Below are positions 36,498-43,794 of a stretch of 64,000 nt of DNA, piece after piece (position 1 is the first letter of the stretch; each line of letters starts with the position of its first letter). Both the position numbers and the translations under genes were made by a program. The stretch is taken from contig JAAEZH010000023.1 of assembly GCA_018222965.1 (NCBI GenBank), positions 25,221 to 89,220 on the forward strand, in the 5' to 3' direction. The notes below the pieces were generated by a model that worked only from the letters and a program-made list of their open reading frames with translations, was not told the DNA's origin and did not search any database. The stretch is from Bacteroidota bacterium. Its GTDB lineage: Bacteria; Bacteroidota; Bacteroidia; Chitinophagales; Saprospiraceae.

Positions 36498-37805
36498 TCA
36501 GGCAACTTCTTCGTCCTTTCGCCGTAAGGCAGGCACTTTCTTAACCACCATTTGTACCGTATTACGAATCCGCTCCTCGAGCATGAGCATCTTTCCTTCC
36601 CGCAAACCATCCAGGGTTTCCCGGTTAAAATGACGCACGGTAATTAGTTCCAGATTGCGTTCGATGCGCGTTTGGAAATTCTCCTGAATGGCCTCGGCAA
36701 ACCGCTCGACTTTGTCATCGACATCGTTTACACTGATGGCAAAACTAATAGCGGTGTTCTGCATCATATTTACCTGCAAACGCATGTCGGCGATCGTCTG
36801 GAAGAGGAAACTCATATGATGTTCTGCCACAAAACTGAAGTCGCGCGTGGAGATATTCACCAGTGCCTGGTTGCTTTCGATAGCTACCATTGGCGGATAG
36901 TTGTCCTCAATTTCAGCCGAGATCAAAGTACCCGATCCCTTTGGGTCAACAAATGATTTTACGCGGAGGGGAATGTTTTTGTTTTGAAGCGGTTTAATGG
37001 TCTTGGGGTGAATCACTTTTGCCCCGTAGTAAGTCATCTCAATCGCTTCCCGGTAAGACAAAGCGTCCAACTTACTTACATTGTCAAATTTGCGCGGATC
37101 AGCAGTCAGGACACCAGGAACATCTTTCCAGATAGTCATGCTTTCTGCATCCAGACAATAACTGAAAATGGCCGCCGAATAATCAGATCCTTCCCGACCA
37201 AGGGTGGTTGTAAAATTTTCCGAAGTGCTGCCAATAAAACCCTGTGTGACCAACATCTTATTGCCTTCGAGAATCGGCAGCATTTTGTTTTGAGCCCGTT
37301 CTGTCGTTTCTTCCCATTGCACCCATCCTTCCCGGAAAATATTATCGGTACGCACTACATCGCGTGCATCCATCCATTCGACCGGAAGGTCAATGCTTTG
37401 CAAATAGTAGGCAACAATTCGGGTAGAGATCAACTCCCCTATGGATACAATTTGATCATACATATAATCGTAATTGTCCTCAGGTGCCTCTTCCAGGACC
37501 CACTCAACCTCTACAAAAATGTCATTTAGCAGGGTAAACAACTCTTCACTATCTCCACAAAGTTCCTGTGCAATTTGGTAGTGCTCCTGTTTGATCTTTT
37601 CCAGTTTTTGGAAGGCATCCCCAGTCTGTGCGGCATGAGCTTCTACTACTTCCTCCATCGCATTGGTGGTCTTTCCCATCGCAGATACCACGATAACCAA
37701 AGGATCCCCTGCGAAGGATTTCAAAATCCCCCCCACATGTTTGATGGCATCAGCCGATTTAACCGATGCCCCGCCAAATTTGAATACTTTCAGTTGCTTG
37801 TCCAT
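36498..37805 (-). CDS. lysC: Aspartate kinase
   Basis: 435 residues from the ATG at 37805 (MDKQLKVFKFGGASV), preferred over an upstream in-frame start since it puts KFGGASV at residue 8 as usual. The kinase domain includes VVSAMGKTTNAMEE, TTLGREGSDYSAAIF and WKDVPGVLTADPRK, with AKVIHPKTIKPL before the regulatory part. A C-terminal ~130 residues form the ACT-domain pair (VALVNISTRDFSF region). It phosphorylates aspartate in the first step to lysine, threonine, methionine and diaminopimelate, with feedback control via the ACT domains. It is a single-function enzyme here, with no fused homoserine dehydrogenase. A consensus -7 element is found upstream. Confidence 0.93.
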   Translation of the reverse strand: MDKQLKVFKFGGASVKSADAIKHVGGILKSFAGDPLVIVVSAMGKTTNAMEEVVEAHAAQTGDAFQKLEKIKQEHYQIAQELCGDSEELFTLLNDIFVEVEWVLEEAPEDNYDYMYDQIVSIGELISTRIVAYYLQSIDLPVEWMDARDVVRTDNIFREGWVQWEETTERAQNKMLPILEGNKMLVTQGFIGSTSENFTTTLGREGSDYSAAIFSYCLDAESMTIWKDVPGVLTADPRKFDNVSKLDALSYREAIEMTYYGAKVIHPKTIKPLQNKNIPLRVKSFVDPKGSGTLISAEIEDNYPPMVAIESNQALVNISTRDFSFVAEHHMSFLFQTIADMRLQVNMMQNTAISFAISVNDVDDKVERFAEAIQENFQTRIERNLELITVRHFNRETLDGLREGKMLMLEERIRNTVQMVVKKVPALRRKDEEVA

Positions 37806-37825
37806 TGTAGCAGATTTTGAACCCG

Positions 37826-37833
37826 CAAAGATA
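37826..37833 (-). promoter_or_regulatory. -7 promoter element of lysC
   Basis: TATCTTTG on the minus strand, an exact TAnnTTTG match, 20 bp before the lysC ATG. No TTG is present at the expected -33 position. Confidence 0.5.
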
Positions 37834-38083
37834 GGCATGGAGCCCTATTTTTCCATTTTTACCAGATAATATTCCGTTGGAACTTGTCTGCATAAAAAGC
37901 AGCCGGCTCAAGGAATTATCAATCCGAATTTTCCCAAATAAAAGAATGCTTTCCGACTGTAAGCTGCTTAGCGTTTATTAAACACAAAGTTTGCTTTCCC
38001 CTCCCCCAACTTTTGCTATATTAGGGCCGCAGTTTTCAAACTGCCGGTACTGCGATAAAATACCGCGGCACCGAATAATCGTT

Positions 38084-38368
38084 ATGAGCGAAGCCCTCAA
38101 TCAAGCCCTAACCTTACTCGCTGTCGGTATGATCAGCGTGTTTGCCGTTCTCGCCCTGGTCGTTTTGACCGGCCGAATACTGATTCGTCTAACCAACCGG
38201 ATGGGTATTGATGAAGTTGCTTCCAAAAAATCCTCCGCTGCTAAATCTGGTAAAAACACTGACAAAGTTGCTCCGGCCCATCTGGCTGTGATGTCTGCTG
38301 TCGTTGATCACCTTACCGGAGGCAATGGCCGTATTAGCCGTGTTCGGAAAGTAGACAAGGAGGATTGA
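38084..38368 (+). CDS. OadG-family small subunit of Na+-pumping decarboxylase
   Basis: 94 residues from the ATG at 38084; the longer in-frame ORF has a non-homologous N-terminus. One transmembrane helix (~8-30, TLLAVGMISVFAVLALVVL) is followed by a charged cytoplasmic tail. G-M-x-x-V-F-x-x-L is the PF04277 signature. OadG-type subunits assemble the membrane complex and bind the alpha subunit. It is the first gene of the oadG-oadA-oadB operon (29 bp and 3 bp gaps). The usual Pro-rich linker is short here. The upstream sequence has TTTG and TATATTAG 23 bp apart, a loose promoter match. Confidence 0.85.
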   Translation: MSEALNQALTLLAVGMISVFAVLALVVLTGRILIRLTNRMGIDEVASKKSSAAKSGKNTDKVAPAHLAVMSAVVDHLTGGNGRISRVRKVDKED

Positions 38369-38397
38369 TTCAACATTGATCCATCAAAAAGTACCCT

Positions 38398-40275
38398 ATG
38401 GGACGTGAGATTAAACTCTGCCTGGTATATCGCGATATGTGGCAATCGTCTGGAAAATACATGCCACGTGTCGATCAACTGGTTCGGGTTGCAGAACCTA
38501 TTATTGATATGGGCTGTTTTGCCCGGGTTGAAACCAATGGCGGCGGATTCGAACAGATTAATCTGCTATACGGAGAAAACCCAAACCGCTCCGTTCGAGC
38601 CTGGACCACTCCTTTCAATGAAGCGGGCATTCAAACTCAAATGCTTGAACGCGGACTGAATGGCATCCGCATGTCTCCTGTCCCGGCAGATGTGCGCAAA
38701 CTCATGTTTAAGGTCAAGAAAAAGCAAGGCACCGATATTGCCCGGTCTTTCGACGGATTGAACTACGCCCCAAACCTGGAGAATAGTTTCACCTTTGCCC
38801 GCGAAGCCGGGATGATCGCTCAGGCTTGTTTGTGTATTACCTACTCCAAACTCCATACCGTAGACTACTTTGTAAAACTGGCGGATCAATTGGTTGAGCT
38901 TGGAGCCGAAGAAATCTGCCTGAAAGACATGGCCGGTGTGGGACGTCCGGTTTCCATTGGCAAGATCGTAAAAGGTATCCGCGAACGCCATCCCGATATC
39001 CTCATTCAATACCACGGGCACTCAACCCCGGGTTTCTCCATTGTTTCCTCCCTGGAAGCTGCCCGAAACGGAGCAGATATTATTGATGTAGGCATGGAGC
39101 CGCTTTCCTGGGGTACAGGTCATGCCGATCTGCTTACAGTACACGCCATGCTCAAGGATGCCGGCTTCACCCTGCCTGACATCAACATGAAAGCATATAT
39201 GCAGGCGCGGAGCCTGTCGCAGGAATTTATGGATGACTTCCTGGGCTATTACATCAACCAGCGCAATCGCTACATGAACTCACTCCTCATCGGTCCGGGC
39301 CTTCCGGGTGGTATGATGGGAAGTCTCATGGCTGATCTGGAGAAAAACGTACAAAGCCTAAACAAGTGGCTGACTAAACGCGATAAAGAGTCTGTAGACC
39401 AGGAGCAACTCCTGATAAAACTCTTCGATGAAGTTGAATATATCTGGCCGAAGCTCGGTTACCCGCCACTGGTTACGCCTTACAGCCAGTATGTGAAGAA
39501 CACAGCCTTGATGAATGTGCTCCAGATGATCAAAGGCCGCGAACGCTGGTCTATGATTGATGAAAATACCTGGAATATGCTCATCGGTAAAGCCGGGAAA
39601 TTGCCGGGTCCACTGGGCGAGGAAATTCTGGCTATTGCCAACAAACAGGATCGTGAATTCTTCTACGGCAATCCGCAGGATCTGTATCCGGATGAGCTCG
39701 AGCTATTTGCCGGCAAAATGGAAGAAAAGGGCTGGGATTTTGGTGAAGATGATGAGGAACTCATGGAGTACGCCATGCATCCGCCGCAATATGAAGATTA
39801 CAAGTCCGGAAAGGCCAAAGAGCGCTTCCTGGAAGATTTGGAAAAACGAAAAGCAGCCAAAAATGGCCATTCGTCTGTGGCTACTCCGGCTGCTTCCGGC
39901 ACAGCAGCTCCGACTCCAAAACAAATGCGGGTAACCGTCGATGGACAAGCCTACGAAGTTTCCATTGATTACCCACAATCGAATGAAGCCGGCAGTCAAA
40001 CGGCCAAAACAGAAAGTTCCCCGAAATCGCCAGATACCTCAGGCGGAGAAGGCATCCTTTCCCCACTGGAAGGGAAATTCTTCCTCACCAAGGACAATTC
40101 GGAAGAAGCCATAAAAGTGGGAGATAAAATATCTTCCGGACAGACCATAGGTTACATTGAAGCCATGAAAGTGTACAATGCCGTTGCTGCTGATAAATCA
40201 GGTACGGTAGAAGCCATCGTAGCTAAAGTGGGCGAAGAGGTGGAAGAAGACGACGTATTGATTAAAATCAAATAA
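38398..40275 (+). CDS. oadA: Oxaloacetate decarboxylase alpha-type carboxyltransferase with biotinyl domain
   Basis: 625 residues. A carboxyltransferase TIM barrel (~1-300) carries LKDMAG with Lys176 (the carbamylated lysine of the family) and QYHGHSTPG with metal-ligand His206 and His208. A conserved helical domain (~300-470) follows, then an Ala/Pro/Thr linker, and a biotinyl domain (~545-625) whose EAMKVYN carries biotin Lys591. The first motif, DTTxRDxHQS in classical enzymes, reads CLVYRDMWQSS here, with Cys8 in place of the metal-binding Asp. It transfers CO2 from oxaloacetate (or a related acid) to biotin, and the beta subunit then releases it. The substrate of this divergent group is not certain. 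Confidence 0.88.
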   Translation: MGREIKLCLVYRDMWQSSGKYMPRVDQLVRVAEPIIDMGCFARVETNGGGFEQINLLYGENPNRSVRAWTTPFNEAGIQTQMLERGLNGIRMSPVPADVRKLMFKVKKKQGTDIARSFDGLNYAPNLENSFTFAREAGMIAQACLCITYSKLHTVDYFVKLADQLVELGAEEICLKDMAGVGRPVSIGKIVKGIRERHPDILIQYHGHSTPGFSIVSSLEAARNGADIIDVGMEPLSWGTGHADLLTVHAMLKDAGFTLPDINMKAYMQARSLSQEFMDDFLGYYINQRNRYMNSLLIGPGLPGGMMGSLMADLEKNVQSLNKWLTKRDKESVDQEQLLIKLFDEVEYIWPKLGYPPLVTPYSQYVKNTALMNVLQMIKGRERWSMIDENTWNMLIGKAGKLPGPLGEEILAIANKQDREFFYGNPQDLYPDELELFAGKMEEKGWDFGEDDEELMEYAMHPPQYEDYKSGKAKERFLEDLEKRKAAKNGHSSVATPAASGTAAPTPKQMRVTVDGQAYEVSIDYPQSNEAGSQTAKTESSPKSPDTSGGEGILSPLEGKFFLTKDNSEEAIKVGDKISSGQTIGYIEAMKVYNAVAADKSGTVEAIVAKVGEEVEEDDVLIKIK

Positions 40276-40278
40276 GGC

Positions 40279-41487
40279 ATGTCGGAGAATCTCCAGAAAA
40301 TATATGAAATGACGGCCTTTGATGAGCTCGTCAGCAATCCGCTGACACTGGTCATGCTGGCCATTGGATTCGGACTGCTTTATCTGGGTATTGTGCGCCG
40401 ATTTGAGCCTTTACTTCTCATTCCTATTGGCTTTGGGGTATTGCTGGCCAATTTCCCGGGTGGGCAAATGGCTGTTGTGGCTGCCGCCGAAAATCCGGCA
40501 ATAGAACACATGCACCTCCTGGAGATTGCCCACGATTACGGCATTATGAATATGCTGTATTATGCCCTGATTAAGACAGGCCTTCTGCCTCCACTCATTT
40601 TTCTCGGGGTAGGTGCCATGACTGATTTTGGTCCGATGCTCCGAAATCTGCGACTGGCGTTCTTTGGAGCGGCTGCACAGATTGGCATTTTTACGGTATT
40701 GATCTCAGCCGTTTTATTGGGCTTTCCGCTGAATGAAGCGGCCAGTCTGGGTATCATTGGCGGAGCCGATGGTCCGACTGCGATTTACACCTCCATCATG
40801 TTGGCCCCTAATCTGCTTGGTCCGATCGCCATAGCAGCTTATTCCTATATGGCATTGGTTCCGGTTATTCTGCCTTTAGTGGCTCGTTGGACCATGACAG
40901 AAAAGGAATTCAAGATCAACATGAAGGAGCAGGAAAAACTGTATCCGGCCAAAACGACTATTAAGAATATGCGCACGGTGAAGATCGTCTTCCCTATTGC
41001 GCTGGCTACCATTGTGGCTTTACTGGTTCCCTCCTCAGTACCCCTAGTTGGATTGCTTTTATTTGGCAATCTGGTCAAAGAAATCGGGGCCGACACGAGC
41101 CGGCTGTTTCAGGCTGCTTCCGAAACCATTATGAACACCGCCACCGTTTTCCTCGGACTGACCGTCGGAGCAACCATGAGCGCAGCTTCATTCCTTACAG
41201 GAGAAACACTCGCTATTATCGGCGGTGGTTTTATAGCATTCGCCATTTCGATGATAGGAGGCATTTGTGCGGTGAAACTGACCAATTTGTTCTCCAAAAA
41301 GAAGATCAATCCGCTTATTGGAGCAACCGGACTTAGCGCTGTACCCATGGCCTCCCGTGTAGCAAACGAAGTGGCTTTGAAGTACGACCCTAAGAATCAC
41401 ATCCTGCAGTATGCCATGTCGAGCAATATTTCCGGAGTTATTGGTTCTGCCGTAGCAGCCGGAGTATTGATTTCCTTTCTAAGCTAA
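40279..41487 (+). CDS. oadB: Na+-translocating decarboxylase beta subunit
   Basis: 402 residues and about ten hydrophobic segments. The family's reaction-centre motifs are visible: GVGAMTDFGPMLRN, GIIGGADGPTAIYTS (conserved Asp of the Na+ site), GNLVKEIGADTSRL, and GATGLSAVPMASRVANEV near the C-terminus. It lies in the inner membrane, decarboxylates carboxybiotin and exports Na+. The start is 3 bp after the oadA stop, consistent with one complex. The same subunit type serves oxaloacetate, methylmalonyl-CoA and glutaconyl-CoA decarboxylases; the neighbouring alpha subunit points to the oxaloacetate class. NhaD in the same window uses the Na+ gradient too. Confidence 0.92.
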   Translation: MSENLQKIYEMTAFDELVSNPLTLVMLAIGFGLLYLGIVRRFEPLLLIPIGFGVLLANFPGGQMAVVAAAENPAIEHMHLLEIAHDYGIMNMLYYALIKTGLLPPLIFLGVGAMTDFGPMLRNLRLAFFGAAAQIGIFTVLISAVLLGFPLNEAASLGIIGGADGPTAIYTSIMLAPNLLGPIAIAAYSYMALVPVILPLVARWTMTEKEFKINMKEQEKLYPAKTTIKNMRTVKIVFPIALATIVALLVPSSVPLVGLLLFGNLVKEIGADTSRLFQAASETIMNTATVFLGLTVGATMSAASFLTGETLAIIGGGFIAFAISMIGGICAVKLTNLFSKKKINPLIGATGLSAVPMASRVANEVALKYDPKNHILQYAMSSNISGVIGSAVAAGVLISFLS

Positions 41488-41524
41488 TTCTCCCCTTTCA
41501 AAGGTAGAATGGACTCTTCCTGCC

Positions 41525-42025
41525 TTAGTGGGTAGCAGAAGGGATTCCCGTATCAGTCAACTCCGGTTCTTTATACGCTCCGAAAAGTTCGATGAGTTTA
41601 TTCCAGCGATAATCGAAAATTTGTTCGAGCTTTGGACGTACCAGCGGTTTGTGCAGGAAGTTGCCAAAAGGAGCTAAGGGCAATTGATAATCAATAATAT
41701 CAGTCATCTTCACGCCCCCCGGAATCTCCTCAAAGAAGTGTTGGTGATGCCAGATGGCGTAGGGGCCCGTGCGTTGTTCATCCACAAAATAGCGACCTTC
41801 CTCTACGTGGGTGATTTCCGTTACCCAGGTCAGCGGAATGCCCAATAGCGGCTTAACAGTGTACTCGATCATCATACCCGCATACATTTTCTCGGGCAAT
41901 TCCGTTTTCACGATGAATCCCATTTCATCGGGAGTGATCACAGCCAGGTTTGCCGGAGAGGAGAAAAAATCCCAGGCCTTTTTTATATCGATAGGTAGTT
42001 TCTGAACCTTTCTTAGTTGATACAT
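41525..42025 (-). CDS. SRPBCC family (START-like) protein
   Basis: 166 residues. MYQLRKVQKLPIDIKKAWDFFSSPANLAVITPDEMGF is the classic SRPBCC opening (given here only to describe positions 1-37: beta-1, then the W-x-F-F-S-S-P-x-N-L turn). A middle block W-x-T-E-I-T-x-V and HHQHFFEEIPGGVKMTD follow, with a C-terminal long helix ending RWNKLIELFG. The fold forms a hydrophobic ligand pocket. Bacterial relatives of this CoxG/ligand-binding-like group have no fixed function; a photolyase-neighbour SRPBCC type is similar. It is monocistronic and convergent with oadB. Confidence 0.82.
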   Translation of the reverse strand: MYQLRKVQKLPIDIKKAWDFFSSPANLAVITPDEMGFIVKTELPEKMYAGMMIEYTVKPLLGIPLTWVTEITHVEEGRYFVDEQRTGPYAIWHHQHFFEEIPGGVKMTDIIDYQLPLAPFGNFLHKPLVRPKLEQIFDYRWNKLIELFGAYKEPELTDTGIPSATH

Positions 42026-42081
42026 CTATTATTAGTTAAGTCTTGGTAGTAACAATCTGAAATTTTGAGCAACCGCTTTCC

Positions 42082-42126
42082 GACCTGACAGGTCGGCAAC
42101 CTGACGGGTCGGCGACCTGTCAGGTC
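42082..42126. repeat. 16-bp modular palindromic repeat, locus 2 (three units)
   Basis: Begins GACCTGACAGGTCGGC and ends GACCTGTCAGGTC. It equals the reverse complement of locus 1 except in the central bases of one unit. It sits in the divergent region 77 bp upstream of the flavoprotein ATG. Confidence 0.85.
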
Positions 42127-42203
42127 GAAATTATTGCGATAAATCAGAGGTATAACAAGAAAAATCAAAGCTGGTTTAGGAAGCCTGTGTATTTTGCAGC
42201 CAA

Positions 42204-43463
42204 ATGGAAAATCAATCTTTATACAAGGGAAACATCCCCAGGATTCTAATCATCGGAGGAGGAGCCGCCGGTTTCTTTGCCGCAATAAAAGCAGCTGAAA
42301 CAAATCCCAAAGCGGAGATCCTCATCCTGGAACAAGGCAAGGAAGTCCTTTCAAAGGTGCGCATATCCGGGGGCGGCAGATGCAATGTCACCCACGCCTG
42401 TTTTGATCCGAGAGAACTGGTGCAATTTTATCCGAGAGGAAAGAAAGCCTTGCGCGGACCATTTACCCGTTTTTGCACCGGCGATACAATGGAGTGGTAT
42501 GAGAGCCGGAATGTGCCTTTAAAGATCGAGGATGATGGCCGGGTGTTTCCGGTTTCCGATAAATCATCCAGTATTATTGACTGTTTGGAAGGCGCTTCCG
42601 CGAATGCCGGTATAAGCGTGTACAAACACAAAAAGGTGGTGCAGGTTTATCCACCGGAGGAAGAAAATCAGAGATGGAAAGTGCTTACTTCCAAAGGCGA
42701 ATCCTATTTCGGCGACAGCCTGATGATTGCCTCCGGCAGCAGCAAAAGTGTATGGGAGATGATCCGCCATTTGGGCCATTCGATCGTTCCGCCTGTTCCC
42801 AGTCTTTTTACGTTCAACATAAAGCTGGAGTGGCTGCATGAACTGGCCGGTGTCTCGGTGCCTCATGCCAGGGTGCGGGTTCCAAAAGCCAAACTGGAAA
42901 CCGACGGGCCCTTGCTTATTACCCACTGGGGACTCAGCGGACCAGCCGTTTTAAAAGCCTCCGCCTGGGGCGCTCGGGAATTATTTGACCTCAACTACGA
43001 TTTTGAGGCGCGGGTAAACTGGTTGGGGAGTGCATCCAGAGAAACGGTTACCGAACAACTACGGGCAGAAAAACAAGTACAGGCCAAAAAAATGATTAAC
43101 CGCAAAAGCCCCTTCCCTATTCCCAACCGACTTTGGAAAGCCTTTTGTGATCTGGCAGGCTGCCAGGAGGATCAACGCTGGGCCGATCTGCGTAAGGATC
43201 AATTGAATAAATTGGCAGAATGCCTTTGTGATCAGCCATTCCCCGTAAGGGGAAAAAGCACCTTCAAGGAAGAGTTTGTCACTGCAGGGGGCATTGATCT
43301 GGACGAAGTCAATTTCAAACGCTTTGAGAGCAAAATCCATCGCGGACTTTTCTTCGCCGGGGAGGTCTTAGACATCGATGCTGTAACGGGCGGATTCAAC
43401 TTTCAGGCTGCCTGGACAGGAGGTTGGATTGCGGGAGAAGCAATGGGGGATGGTAACTCTTAG
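42204..43463 (+). CDS. HI0933-family flavoprotein (BaiN/YhiN-type)
   Basis: 419 residues. The FAD-binding GxGxxG at the N-terminus is ILIIGGGAAGFFAAIKAA. The family-specific KVRISGGGRCNVTHACFD, FYPRGKKALRGPF, HWGLSGPAVLKASAWG and the C-terminal GGFNFQAAWTGGWIAGEAM are all clear, as is the conserved VTAGGIDLDEVN. Relatives include BaiN, which reduces bile acid intermediates, but the general cellular role of the family is not settled. It is cytoplasmic and monocistronic; the upstream region carries the 16-bp repeat. A TTCCGCGAA motif copy at 42596 encodes ASANA. Confidence 0.9.
   Translation: MENQSLYKGNIPRILIIGGGAAGFFAAIKAAETNPKAEILILEQGKEVLSKVRISGGGRCNVTHACFDPRELVQFYPRGKKALRGPFTRFCTGDTMEWYESRNVPLKIEDDGRVFPVSDKSSSIIDCLEGASANAGISVYKHKKVVQVYPPEEENQRWKVLTSKGESYFGDSLMIASGSSKSVWEMIRHLGHSIVPPVPSLFTFNIKLEWLHELAGVSVPHARVRVPKAKLETDGPLLITHWGLSGPAVLKASAWGARELFDLNYDFEARVNWLGSASRETVTEQLRAEKQVQAKKMINRKSPFPIPNRLWKAFCDLAGCQEDQRWADLRKDQLNKLAECLCDQPFPVRGKSTFKEEFVTAGGIDLDEVNFKRFESKIHRGLFFAGEVLDIDAVTGGFNFQAAWTGGWIAGEAMGDGNS
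42596..42604. repeat. Sister motif TTCCGCGAA (representative copy)
   Basis: A second over-represented 9-mer, TTCCGCGAA or its complement TTCGCGGAA, occurs at 17231, 31348, 36340, 42596, 48948, 52692 and 61650. It differs from TTCGGCGAA by an exchange in the middle and often continues into GC on the right, as the 17-mer does. Confidence 0.65.
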
Positions 43464-43794
43464 GTGTACTAGTACCCAATCTTAGGGTCAAAACAGGAAC
43501 TACGAATTGGTGTCGCTCCGCTGGAGCTTACCATCAAAATTGCAAAAATGCTACAAAGGTTTAGCTCCTCTGGAGCCATTAACCGCATTTATAGTAAGCC
43601 TCCAGAGGAGGCACACCTTTGTAACAAAAAATATCGGTTTCACTTTAAGCGCCGTAGGTGCGGCACCTGGTTTATGTGACACTACACTTAGGTTTTAATT
43701 TTTAATGGGGGTTCTGTTGGACTGACCGGTTAAAGCGGACAGGGTTGAGATCGCTTTGGCTTTATTCCGCTTCCCGATACACGCTCATAGCCGT
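43464..43794. other. Intergenic region with dispersed-repeat remnants
   Basis: 331 bp between convergent genes. Bases 43510-43690 carry a mosaic of repeat remnants: GCTCCGCTGGAGC, the hairpin at 43553-43622, and GCGCCGTAGGTGCGGCACCT. A degenerate 9-bp repeat relative lies at 43789-43812. No credible ORF. Confidence 0.55.
43553..43622. repeat. Large imperfect inverted repeat
   Basis: A left arm starting ACAAAGGTTTAGCTCCTCTG (43553-43577) and a right arm ending ACACCTTTGT (43598-43622) pair over about 25 bases with roughly five mismatches around a 20-nt loop. CTCCTCTGGAG-type palindromes sit within each arm. Confidence 0.65.

Noticed and set aside
43507..43698. 63-codon frame in the repeat region
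   Set aside because: It is translated from the inverted repeat and dispersed-repeat remnants; no gene-like signals.
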